Positions 38,331 through 46,112 of a stretch of 64,000 bases of DNA are shown in pieces (the stretch's first letter is position 1; every line of letters starts with the position of its first letter). This stretch comes from Acidobacteriota bacterium (lineage in GTDB: Bacteria > Acidobacteriota > Blastocatellia > Pyrinomonadales > Pyrinomonadaceae), in contig JAIVJV010000008.1 of the NCBI GenBank assembly GCA_020199835.1, positions 124,001-188,000 of the forward strand, in the 5' to 3' direction. The position numbers and the translations under genes were made by a program. Below the pieces are notes generated by a model. That model was not told the origin of the DNA. It ran no database searches and was given only the letters and a program-made list of their open reading frames with translations.

Positions 38331-38461
38331 TGAATTCAAGCTTAAGGCGGTGGGATGGAGGGAGAGAGCGTTCGCGCTTGAGGCGTTCACGGCTTCGAGG
38401 TGTTAACGCTTTCGAGTAAACTTACTTCATCTCTCCGCCTTCTGCGTTTGACAGTCCGAGT

Positions 38462-38537
<76 letters not shown>

Positions 38538-38819
38538 ACAACCTTCACACTTCCAACAATTTGCCGTTTGAACGGATCGATTCGCGCAGCGATATGGACC
38601 ATCGACTGTGACGGCAATTGGACCCACCTTGAGAGTCGGAACGAGGAAATCAACCGCCTACGCTTAACGTTCGCGACGGCATGGCCGCTATTCAAAAACA
38701 GTGAAAGAACACCTCGTTTCCTTTTCCGCGTTTATGTTGACAGTCTCCTGTCGGCTTTCGTATGTTGACAGCACCCAGCTCTCCTCCATTGAAGCCCAGA
38801 TGTTTTAAAGGAGAATTCC

Positions 38820-39482
38820 ATGCCCAGAATACTGAGCGTCTTATGCGCTTTCCTGATGTTGACTCTCGCACCGTCTGTAAAGGCCGACCCGCTCGTAGTG
38901 ACCGGCGGTTCTCTTTCAATTGAAGGAATTTTTGATGGACCCAGTTACGTCGTTTTTGGTGACAACTTTTCAATTGGCGGTGGTGGCGAACCAGGGTCCT
39001 TCGGAGCCACGAGTTGTTTCCCATGTGTGAGTGGCCAGGTGTTAAGCCTGAATGCTTTTATTGCTGGTTCGAGCCTTGGGGGCGGTGGTGTTACTATCGA
39101 CGGCATGTCGTTGACTAACCTGGTTTTCGCAGGCACCTGGGAGTTTGACGCGTCCGCTGTCATACCTGCGGCTACGACAAACATTACCATAACCGCTCCG
39201 TTTACGTTTGCCGGTAACCTTATCGCGTGCCCATTTAAGGGTGGTCCGCCAGACTGTGGCGGGGATGCCGTGATCTTCAGCACCGAGTTGGTGGGACAGG
39301 GAATCGCCACGGTTGAACTGAATATGTTTCTAGTCAACGGCAGACCCCTCTTCTTTTTTGACAGGCTTACCTACACCTTCCAAAGCGCAGAGATTCCCGA
39401 ACCTATGACCATAACGCTACTGGCCGCCGGCTTATTGGGACTAGGCGCGAAATGGAAATTTGCAAAGAAGCGCAGGCTTTAG
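38820..39482 (+). CDS. PEP-CTERM sorting domain protein
   Basis: A 220-residue exported protein: signal peptide (MLTLAPSVKA, about residue 22), a Gly-rich beta-type mature part with three Cys (SCFPC; a later one in ACPF), and a C-terminal PEP-CTERM signal. That signal is EIPEPMTITLLAAGLLGLG followed by a basic tail (KKRRL). The tail would be cut by an exosortase, so the protein should be surface-sorted or linked to exopolysaccharide. AAGGAG precedes the ATG. It is the only gene between the two tRNA-Cys repeats. Its specific function is unknown. Confidence 0.85.
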   Translation: MPRILSVLCAFLMLTLAPSVKADPLVVTGGSLSIEGIFDGPSYVVFGDNFSIGGGGEPGSFGATSCFPCVSGQVLSLNAFIAGSSLGGGGVTIDGMSLTNLVFAGTWEFDASAVIPAATTNITITAPFTFAGNLIACPFKGGPPDCGGDAVIFSTELVGQGIATVELNMFLVNGRPLFFFDRLTYTFQSAEIPEPMTITLLAAGLLGLGAKWKFAKKRRL

Positions 39483-39610
39483 ACAAGTTGCTCGGTGTTT
39501 GTACTTACCGCCGAATATCATCGAGCAACACAGAGCACTTGCTCCTGGTCTTAACTTGTTTATCTATTACTGTATGCTACGCGATGGTACTCAGTGCATC
39601 GTGGCCTAAT

Positions 39611-39660
<50 letters not shown>

Positions 39661-39787
39661 TGTTACCATCAATCATTCAGTAACTTAGCGAGACCATGGA
39701 CCACGCCTGCTAAGCCGTTTACTAAACAGCGCCTAACTGTGCAAAAAACTTCATAACGAAGCAAAAGGAATGCCTGACCAGTGTTTA

Positions 39788-39816
39788 TTGACACCTCGGC
39801 ATGGCTGGTCTAATCT
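39788..39816 (+). promoter_or_regulatory. Candidate promoters of the higBA operon
   Basis: TTGACA, 17 bases, TAATCT. A second perfect -10 (TATAAT at 39846-39851) lies 35 bases downstream without a clear -35. Both are upstream of higB. Type II toxin-antitoxin promoters are usually autoregulated. The stretch 39483-39979 otherwise holds only the right repeat. Confidence 0.5.
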
Positions 39817-39979
39817 GCCGCCGGTTTGGTTCGACATCACTTCCGTATAATCAAAGAGTGGCTGCATCCGCGATGGTTTGGCTCCTCGGACTGTCGGGTC
39901 TAATCCTTTGACGCTTGCCAAACTCACGCTCGAGTGCTCTTTTTGCGCTTGATTGAAGCAACCTCAGGAACGCCGCGAC

Positions 39980-40267
39980 ATGATAAAAACGCGAACCGAT
40001 CCGGAGACGACGGGATTGAAGCGGCTCTTTGAAATGGGCGATCGACGCGGAGTAGCTCCGGAACTTGCCGATCGATTGCGGAGGCAACTGGACGTATTAA
40101 ACCGCGCTCGTGCCACACCAGACATGAACTTGCCTGGTTATCGACTGCACCGGCTCAAAGGCAATCGCGACGGCACGTGGAGTGTCGCGGCTAGCGGCAA
40201 CTGGCGAGTGACCTTTACATTCAAAGGCGAAGATGCTTGCGACGTTGACCTCGAAGATTATCACTGA
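39980..40267 (+). CDS. higB: HigB-type mRNA interferase toxin
   Basis: A 95-residue toxin of the RelE/HigB superfamily, read in full from the ATG at 39980: LKRLFEMGDRRGVAPELADR, PGYRLHRLKG and ASGNWRVTFTFKGEDA, ending DVDLEDYH. This is the standard length and end. HigB cleaves mRNA at the ribosome. The toxin-first order with the antitoxin 13 bases downstream is typical of higBA. Confidence 0.93.
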   Translation: MIKTRTDPETTGLKRLFEMGDRRGVAPELADRLRRQLDVLNRARATPDMNLPGYRLHRLKGNRDGTWSVAASGNWRVTFTFKGEDACDVDLEDYH

Positions 40268-40280
40268 AGAATATTGAGCA

Positions 40281-40634
40281 ATGCCGAACAATTGGCTGAA
40301 CAACAGAAAGAGGCGACCGACACATCCCGGCGAGATTCTGCGCGAAGATGTCCTCCCCGCAGCGGGATTGACGCAAGACAAGCTGGCGAAGCTACTTGGT
40401 GTTTCGCGACGAACTGTTAGCGAGATACTTCACGAGCGCAGACCGGTTACAACCGACATGGCGCATCGCTTAGCGCGAGCGTTCGGCACATCACCCGAGA
40501 TGTGGTTAGGGTTACAGCAGGACGTCGATCTCTGGGATACTCATCAGGCTCGGCGGAAGAATACGAAAAAATTAAGCGAGTGGCCTCCCGAAAAGCGGCC
40601 TAATATATCGGTTGCTATACTTTTCACGGCCTAG
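40281..40634 (+). CDS. higA: HigA-type antitoxin, XRE-family HTH (possible C-terminal frameshift)
   Basis: A 117-residue antitoxin with a helix-turn-helix (LTQDKLAKLLGVSRRTVSEI) after HPGEILREDVLPAAG. The HigA core MWLGLQQDVDLWDTHQA follows. After residue ~88 the annotated frame gives an unusual tail (KRPNISVAILFTA). A shift of one base gives EEYEKIKRVASRKAA, stopping at 40603, which looks like a normal HigA end. A small indel near 40548 is therefore likely. The protein may still bind DNA and neutralise HigB. Confidence 0.85.
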   Translation: MPNNWLNNRKRRPTHPGEILREDVLPAAGLTQDKLAKLLGVSRRTVSEILHERRPVTTDMAHRLARAFGTSPEMWLGLQQDVDLWDTHQARRKNTKKLSEWPPEKRPNISVAILFTA

Positions 40635-40702
40635 GATCGGTCGAAGCACAATGAGCCCGCCTTGGAAGTCGGAACTCTTGGACCACCCGCCTGAATATTC
40701 TT

Positions 40703-40849
40703 ATGGCGAAATCACGTTTGCTCCAATTAGAGATCACACGTGGCTTTAGTCCTGTATTCACAGATGAACAAAATGAACGAATGAAGCACCAAATCAACGA
40801 ACTTGAACGCTCAATAGAAGAGGCTGAACGCGCATTAGCCGATAGTTGA
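40703..40849 (+). CDS. Possible small coiled-coil protein
   Basis: A 48-residue open frame (MAKSRLLQLEITRGFSPVF then a charged helix DEQNERMKHQINELERSIEE). The helix has a heptad-like pattern. The ribosome site is weak and no family is recognised. It lies in accessory DNA behind higA and could be chance. Confidence 0.35.
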   Translation: MAKSRLLQLEITRGFSPVFTDEQNERMKHQINELERSIEEAERALADS

Positions 40850-40989
40850 AATGTTCCCCGTATTCCGATTGACAGACGAAAATGGCGGGGGTATATCTCG
40901 TTACCCATTACAAAACGAAAGCGGGCCGGCTTGTGCGGTAACACAAACCGACCCTCGACCCTCAACCTTCTGTCGAAAGGATGAAGATC

Positions 40990-41592
40990 ATGGCTAAAGA
41001 TACTAGCGCAAGAACGCGCGTTCGAGCACCTCACCCAACCGAAACATCAGACCCAAGCGAAACAACCAGGACCGCAACGATCATCAACGCTCTCAAACAA
41101 AGAGCGCAGGCAGTCTTGAACGATAAATCGATCGATCCGCAGAGTCGCGCAATCATCAGGTACGGATTGGAAACAAACGATCCGTGGCTTGCTGAACTGG
41201 TCCGGCGCGCCGAGGCAGGCGAAGCGATTGTTGAGACAACGCTCGTGGACACCGTTGGTTTGTCAACACACACCAGCGAGAACGGTTCGAGCGAACACGA
41301 ATGCAAGGGAGACGATCCAAGCGGATATGGTCCAAGTGAACACAACGACAGCGCAAAAAAGATCGAAACACTCGCAGCAATCATTTGCCGCCCCGGTGAT
41401 GAGCCGGAAATCAAGTCAGGCGCACTGCTCGTCCTTTTGGCAACGCTGGAAAACTCGTCACACCCGAAGGCACTCGCGAATGCCGTTAAGCATATTATTT
41501 TCACTCATTGCGCAGACCCAAATCTTCAGGGCTTGGTAGACGCGCAGATTGCGGTGCTAGAAAGGAAGTTCTTTACCGCGTGCGTGGGTTGA
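40990..41592 (+). CDS. Hypothetical protein
   Basis: A 200-residue, hydrophilic, cytoplasmic protein. Residues 24-65 are helical (INALKQRAQAVLNDKSID; GLETNDPWLAELVRRAEAGE). A low-complexity Ser/Glu/Asp-rich stretch follows (about 85-120), then a helical C-terminal half (IKSGALLVLLATLENSSHP). GAAAGGA 9 bases upstream favours the ATG at 40990 over 40981. I do not recognise the family. It is followed by a hairpin. Confidence 0.6.
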   Translation: MAKDTSARTRVRAPHPTETSDPSETTRTATIINALKQRAQAVLNDKSIDPQSRAIIRYGLETNDPWLAELVRRAEAGEAIVETTLVDTVGLSTHTSENGSSEHECKGDDPSGYGPSEHNDSAKKIETLAAIICRPGDEPEIKSGALLVLLATLENSSHPKALANAVKHIIFTHCADPNLQGLVDAQIAVLERKFFTACVG

Positions 41593-41613
41593 TGGTCCTG
41601 CGTGAGATAAAGT

Positions 41614-41640
41614 TGGCGCCGGTTCCCATCACCGGCGCCA
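41614..41640. terminator. Hairpin between convergent genes
   Basis: TGGCGCCGGT and ACCGGCGCCA form a perfect 10-bp GC-rich stem with a 7-base loop, between the hypothetical gene and the WGxxGxxG gene. No T-run, but position and stability support termination. Confidence 0.6.
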
Positions 41641-41662
41641 CGATGTTGAAGCAACGACTTAA

Positions 41663-41926
41663 CTACCTGCGGTCGCGATCAACATTACGATCACGATCGG
41701 GTGCATCGCGTCGGCGCAGCAAACCGGCCAGTCCTAACAGACCGAGCAAGCCAATCCAGCCCCAATCGGTGTCATCATCACCTCTGACCGTCTGAATAGG
41801 CGTGCCGGCTGCTCCCGTATTTGCGTTTTGAGCAGACACCGGGATAGCGAATAGGCAAAGAACTAAAGTGAGCGCGAGTACGCCACTCCGAATCCATTTT
41901 GACAAAGCATTACCCTTTTTCATCAC
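41663..41926 (-). CDS. Small secreted WGxxGxxG-type anchor protein
   Basis: An 87-residue protein: signal peptide (VLALTLVLCLFAIPVSA), a short Thr/Asp linker, then WGWIGLLGLLGLAGLL followed by an Arg/Asp tail. This is the WGxxGxxG-type C-terminal membrane motif seen in small proteins of Acidobacteriota and cyanobacteria, analogous to PEP-CTERM tails. The function is unknown; surface anchoring is inferred. Confidence 0.7.
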   Translation of the reverse strand: MMKKGNALSKWIRSGVLALTLVLCLFAIPVSAQNANTGAAGTPIQTVRGDDDTDWGWIGLLGLLGLAGLLRRRDAPDRDRNVDRDRR

Positions 41927-42144
41927 TGTGCTCCTCTTCGGTAAAGACGCGTCGTAACAGCGTCGGTTTGTTGTTTACGCGTCTAGCGTTCACGCACGTT
42001 ACCTGCGCCTCCTAAGAGAAGGAGTGCTCTTGCGCGTGATTCGGTTGCGATATTGCTTGAAACGCAGAGCGGAGATCGTACGACAGCGCACATACGGGTG
42101 CTTGTTGGGCCATCGTTGCAGCTTTGCTATGAAAAGGTGAGGTT

Positions 42145-42351
42145 TTGGGGAGATATACCGGATTCACGGGCAACGGTGAATTTCAGGCCGAAATTCCGGA
42201 GCCGGCGACCATGCTTCTGCTTGGGACCGGTTTGACAGGAATTGCGATAAGCTGCGCAAAAAGCTTAAGAAGCATTCGGGTGGCCCAAGCTGATGTAGCC
42301 GGTCCACGCAGAAGCACAAAAACCTCAAACATTGTGACGAAAAGTACATGA
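42145..42351 (+). pseudogene. Isolated PEP-CTERM tail (gene remnant)
   Basis: From 42190 the forward strand reads EIPEPATMLLLGTGLTGIA, a complete PEP-CTERM motif and helix, followed by AKSLRS and more sequence without a good stop position. There is no signal peptide or mature protein upstream: a stop at 42130-42132 closes the frame. It looks like the surviving 3' end of a PEP-CTERM gene. A very similar tail occurs at 51174-51266. Confidence 0.6.
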
Positions 42352-42554
42352 TTTCCGTCATCTAGGTTCTTGACTCGGCTGTCGCACTGGGCGTATAAGG
42401 CGCGGTAGAAAATCGCGTGCTCCTCTGCTCGATTTTGGGCCGCGATGACAGTTAACCTACCGCGAGAGAAAGCACCCCTCGAGCGTGTCGTATCTGCTCC
42501 CCAAGCACTAACCCCCTGAACCACAAAACTGTCTACACAACGGGGTACTAAATT

Positions 42555-43345
42555 ATGACGCGTAAACCACTTCGCACCTGTCTTTTACTGCTGGCGCTGC
42601 TGCTCGTCACATCCTCGAGCGCCTACGCAGACGCCATATCGGTCACTTCAGTGAGTGTGAGTAACATTCAGTTAGTCACGTCGTCCGGAACCATCGTGTT
42701 CAGCGTGCCGCCAGTCGGCTCGCGAACAATAGCTCACACCGTCATCGCAGATGGTTCCGCGGACGAGGTGGCCGACGACGAACAAAGTCCGACTCGTTCG
42801 GAGGCCAGTACGACTACGCCGCGTGCAACCGCGAATGCGGTGTCGGATTTCACCAACTTTGTCGTCTCGGCTAACAGCAGCGTTATGCTTTCCGGCTGTC
42901 GTTGCTCTGCGGAGGCCGAAGGGCAGTCAATTCTTAGGACGACCTTCACGATCGTCGGAGGCACCGGCAACGTTGATGTGAATTTCTCGGCGCTGTTGCA
43001 GACGGCGCAGAACTTAATGACAGACCCGTTCAGTCTTGGTGCCGCATCGGACGCCAGCCTTGGACTTTCGGTGTTTACTGCCGACACTCTGAGTAGCGTC
43101 ATCAACTTCTCTTTCGACCCCAGACTGGTTATCGGGCCCAACTCGTCGACATCACTGGCATTTCAACAACAACTCTCGCAATACTGGCCCTGCAATTCAA
43201 TCAGCCATCCAGTTTCAACATATTCGTTCGCGCCAACTCACGGGCAACACAAAGTGAAATTCCAGAACCGGCATCAGTAGTCTTGCTGGTTTCGGGTATC
43301 GGGTTCATGGCCGGCTTTGTGAAGAAACGCCGGGCCATGAGGTGA
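42555..43345 (+). pseudogene. PEP-CTERM protein gene with a frameshift before the sorting tail
   Basis: The first frame (from ATG 42555) encodes a signal peptide (LLLLALLLVTSSSAYA) and about 200 residues of an exported beta-type protein with paired Cys (SGCRCSAE), ending out of frame at 43280. The next frame continues QFNQPSSFNIFVRA and ends EIPEPASVVLLVSGIGFMA-GFVKKRRAMR, stopping at 43345. An indel near 43150-43175 separates the two. Without a fix the product lacks its exosortase signal and would be freely released. The two-frame assembly is clear; whether it is real or an assembly error is not. Confidence 0.7.
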
Positions 43346-43724
43346 AGTATTGAATTTATACGTGCGGAGTGACTGCGCGGGTAATTTTGCGAGTAGCATG
43401 GACCAGTCTTTCGTGGCCTTACTTGCTTGATTACCTGCGCCGCCATTTTCAGCTCCTGGCCATCGTTCCCGAACCCAACGCCTTCAAAAGTAATCTTCCG
43501 CTGAAACCGCCAACGCAACTGTTCGCGTTGTAGAAGAAAATCGGCGTGGCGAACTTGTTAGGCACCGTCTCAGAGAACCAGGCCCAAATCGCTCGACCAC
43601 GCCGAACTAAACCAATGCCTTGTCACTTCGCGGAGTCTATCACTTGCACGGAGACACAAGCCCATATCGGCGCGCATCCCCCCGTGATCTTTGTCGCAAG
43701 CATTACCGCAATCCGCAAGATTTA
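43346..43724. other. Intergenic stretch without a supported gene
   Basis: These 379 bases between the PEP-CTERM gene and the cupredoxin gene have only weak, overlapping open frames on both strands and no strong hairpin. I see nothing to annotate. Confidence 0.4.
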
Positions 43725-44288
43725 CTAAGGCAGCACCCGCACGAATCCGTACATGCCGGCCTGGAAGTGCGGGAGGACACCACAAATCACCAGGTATGTG
43801 CCCGGCTGAGCGAAGTGCACGACCTCGACGCGGTCCGCCGGCTGCAAACTAGGATCGAGTCCTCTATAGATCCTGCGGTTGGGGTCGGCAATCAGGGCCG
43901 GAGGCGGCGAAGGTGGATTCGTGGGCAGGACCGTTATGGTCGTGTTTATGTCGGCGGGTTGAGTTCCGTCGTCGTACACGATGACCTGATGGAAACCGGC
44001 TATGATGAAGTTGACGGTGCCGCCCGCCTTTATTTTGGCCACCTCGGGAATTATTACATGGTGATTCGAGGTGCGCGTGTTTGAGATGTTCGGGAATCTG
44101 TCGAGAGGAGGCGACGTCATCCAGGCGCCGAAGCTAACGGTGGCATTCGTAAGGGGACCGCTATCGACACTCGAAGCCGTAGCATGAGCCTTCTTATCGT
44201 GTTGATTATTCGCCGCGACGAGATATGTCGCAACTGCAAGAGCCGAAACAGCGGCGGTCAAAAGAAAAGCGAGGCGTAATCGTTTCAT
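43725..44288 (-). CDS. Cupredoxin-like copper protein
   Basis: A 187-residue exported protein with an N-terminal hydrophobic signal/anchor (about 6-25). Its cupredoxin fold keeps a full type-1 copper ligand set: H100 (AGFHQVIV), C169 (LVICG), H174 (LPHF) and M179 (AGMYGF). It should be a periplasmic electron carrier or copper-binding protein. A Pro-rich loop (PTNPPSPPP) is inserted between the strands. It follows the lipocalin-like gene on the same strand, 152 bases apart. Confidence 0.82.
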   Translation of the reverse strand: MKRLRLAFLLTAAVSALAVATYLVAANNQHDKKAHATASSVDSGPLTNATVSFGAWMTSPPLDRFPNISNTRTSNHHVIIPEVAKIKAGGTVNFIIAGFHQVIVYDDGTQPADINTTITVLPTNPPSPPPALIADPNRRIYRGLDPSLQPADRVEVVHFAQPGTYLVICGVLPHFQAGMYGFVRVLP

Positions 44289-44440
44289 GGGCTTGTTCTC
44301 CTAAGTGAAAGTTTCTGGGCGTCCGAGAACTGATCGAAAATGGGAGCTGGGCGAGTACGTTGCAACGAGTAAATTTTTGCGGAGTGGTCGAAGTGCGGCT
44401 GGCGTCAGTCGCTAAAAGCAACGCGACAACTTGGCCAAAG

Positions 44441-44941
44441 TCACTCCACTCTAGTCCACTTAATCCGTGGTTCATTCGGGCGATCCGCTGGTGGCAATAT
44501 CCACAGCGTATTTGGCCCATCCATTTTGAACTCGGAAGACATTGCCTCTTGCCTGCTCATCACACCTGCGTTCTTAGCCACGCTGGGGCGCCTGGTGAGC
44601 GTCGAACCCTTGATTTCATAGGTGCCAGAATTTGCAGCGAAGGCTCTCCACTGGTCATAAAAAGCAATCTTCTCGGCGTCGCTTAAGTTCTGCCGATCTT
44701 TTGGCTCCACCGCAGCTCTCGGGGTTTGCCCGGTCACCATCACAATGCTGTAATAACCCTTGGTGAAAAGTAACAAACCTGGTTGAGGGTTTGTTATAGG
44801 TGTGGGCTTTTCACTGGCGCTGATACTAGCCGGTATCACTTCGGCAACCTTCCACACACCTTCAATCGGGGATTTCGTTTGAGCAAACGCCGCGCTTGCA
44901 AACAGCAATGACAAGACGACGATCAAAGCAGAACGTTTCAT
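44441..44941 (-). CDS. Secreted lipocalin-like protein
   Basis: A 166-residue protein with a signal peptide (LIVVLSLLFASAAFAQ). A lipocalin-like domain begins SPIEGVWKVAEVIPAS and continues PGLLLFTKGYYSIVMV and SGTYEIKGSTLTRRP. This is the small-molecule-binding beta-barrel pattern of the Lipocalin_5 type. GGAGG precedes the ATG at 44941; an upstream in-frame start is less likely. The ligand is unknown. Confidence 0.75.
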   Translation of the reverse strand: MKRSALIVVLSLLFASAAFAQTKSPIEGVWKVAEVIPASISASEKPTPITNPQPGLLLFTKGYYSIVMVTGQTPRAAVEPKDRQNLSDAEKIAFYDQWRAFAANSGTYEIKGSTLTRRPSVAKNAGVMSRQEAMSSEFKMDGPNTLWILPPADRPNEPRIKWTRVE

Positions 44942-44967
44942 ACGGCCTCCGTTGGAAAGTAAAACTT

Positions 44968-45247
44968 TTAGCCAAGTGGTTTGCAAACAACCCTAAACCC
45001 TGCTTGGCGGAATAGGCTGGTCAGGGGGAGACAGTTGTCGGTGCCTCGCGGCGTCGCAACTCCGGATGACGCAGCCCGCTGAGCGGTAAGAACAAAACGA
45101 GAAGCAGCGACTGTATCGACTGAGATCGGCCGAGTCTGTGCGACAACACACATAGAGGTCGCTATTAACCACACTGAGACGAACAATCACGATCGTTGTA
45201 ATTGCTAACGTGCGCTTGAGTATTTCATTGAGGTTCTCCACCGGCAC
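44968..45247 (-). pseudogene. Possible broken small exported protein
   Basis: One frame starts at 45247 with ILKRTLAITTIVIV. A one-base shift near 45186 continues FVSVWLIATSMCVVAQT and a polar region to 44968. Together they look like a signal peptide split by a frameshift. Support is weak. The gap 44942-45262 holds nothing else. Confidence 0.3.
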
Positions 45248-45262
45248 TCATCAATTGAAAAC

Positions 45263-46081
45263 TCACCGTACCAGGAAGGTGCGAATGGATTGACCCACCG
45301 TGCCGGCGAGATACCAGGCCATCCAGTGCGTTGCTTCAGGAATTATTTCGAGACTCGAACCGGGTATCGCCGCACAAAGCCGCTTTGCGTGAGCCGGTGG
45401 GAAGTGTTGGTCCTGCTCTCCCCAAAGGACCAGAGTCGGGCAAGTGATTTTTTTGTATGCCTCAGGTAATTGCATTAATGTCCCCTGGTAACCGGCGCAA
45501 ACGCGCGCAATAAAAACGCGAACATCGCGCTGAGAAAAACTCTTCCACAAATCTTCCTTCAACTCGGAAGGAAGCCTGAGACCCGGAGGGAGAAAGCTTC
45601 TCTCGGCACGCCAAAATACGACGCGCGGAAAGTTGCGTAAGATGAACCGATTCCACCCGTACTTGCGCAAAACTTCGATTTCCCATGAGGTGTTCTCATC
45701 CCACCACACCAGTGAGTTCATGACGATGAGACGATCAATCCGCTCCCGATGATTGGCGGCAAATACGAGTGCTGGTTGTCCTCCCATGTCCATTCCAACC
45801 ACGCTGGCGCGTTCAATCGAGAGTTCATCAAAGATCTTGTCTAAGCGCTCAGCCATATGGAATGGTGTGGTACCCCCGGGCCACGCCTCGCTGTACCCCA
45901 TTCCCGGCCAATCAAACGCTATCACTTCGAACTCACTCGCAAGTTGTTTTGCCAACTCAGACCAAATCTGCAAGTTGTCGGGGTATCCATGCAGCAGAAC
46001 GACAGGTGGTCCAGTACCGACGCGAGCCATCCGCAACAGTCGGCCGGAAGAAAGCTTCTTAACGGCAGTTGCCAGCAGCAT
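45263..46081 (-). CDS. Alpha/beta hydrolase with an aspartate nucleophile
   Basis: A 272-residue alpha/beta hydrolase. It has the oxyanion motif HGYPD (31-35), the nucleophile elbow G-M-D98-M-G-G where Asp replaces the usual Ser, LWGEQD, and the base H252 (EATHW). An Asp nucleophile is characteristic of haloalkane dehalogenases and epoxide hydrolases, so it probably opens an epoxide or removes a halide. It is the last gene of a three-gene operon, 31 bases after the FAD enzyme. A product of the diiron or FAD enzyme is a natural substrate (inference). Confidence 0.83.
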   Translation of the reverse strand: MLLATAVKKLSSGRLLRMARVGTGPPVVLLHGYPDNLQIWSELAKQLASEFEVIAFDWPGMGYSEAWPGGTTPFHMAERLDKIFDELSIERASVVGMDMGGQPALVFAANHRERIDRLIVMNSLVWWDENTSWEIEVLRKYGWNRFILRNFPRVVFWRAERSFLPPGLRLPSELKEDLWKSFSQRDVRVFIARVCAGYQGTLMQLPEAYKKITCPTLVLWGEQDQHFPPAHAKRLCAAIPGSSLEIIPEATHWMAWYLAGTVGQSIRTFLVR

Positions 46082-46112
46082 TAGTTGATCCGTCTGTTCA
46101 TCTCCATGTCCC

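Noticed and set aside
40624..41034. A 136-residue reverse-strand protein
   Set aside because: Its composition is unlike neighbouring proteins, it overlaps the start of the forward gene at 40990, and it has no ribosome site or family resemblance.
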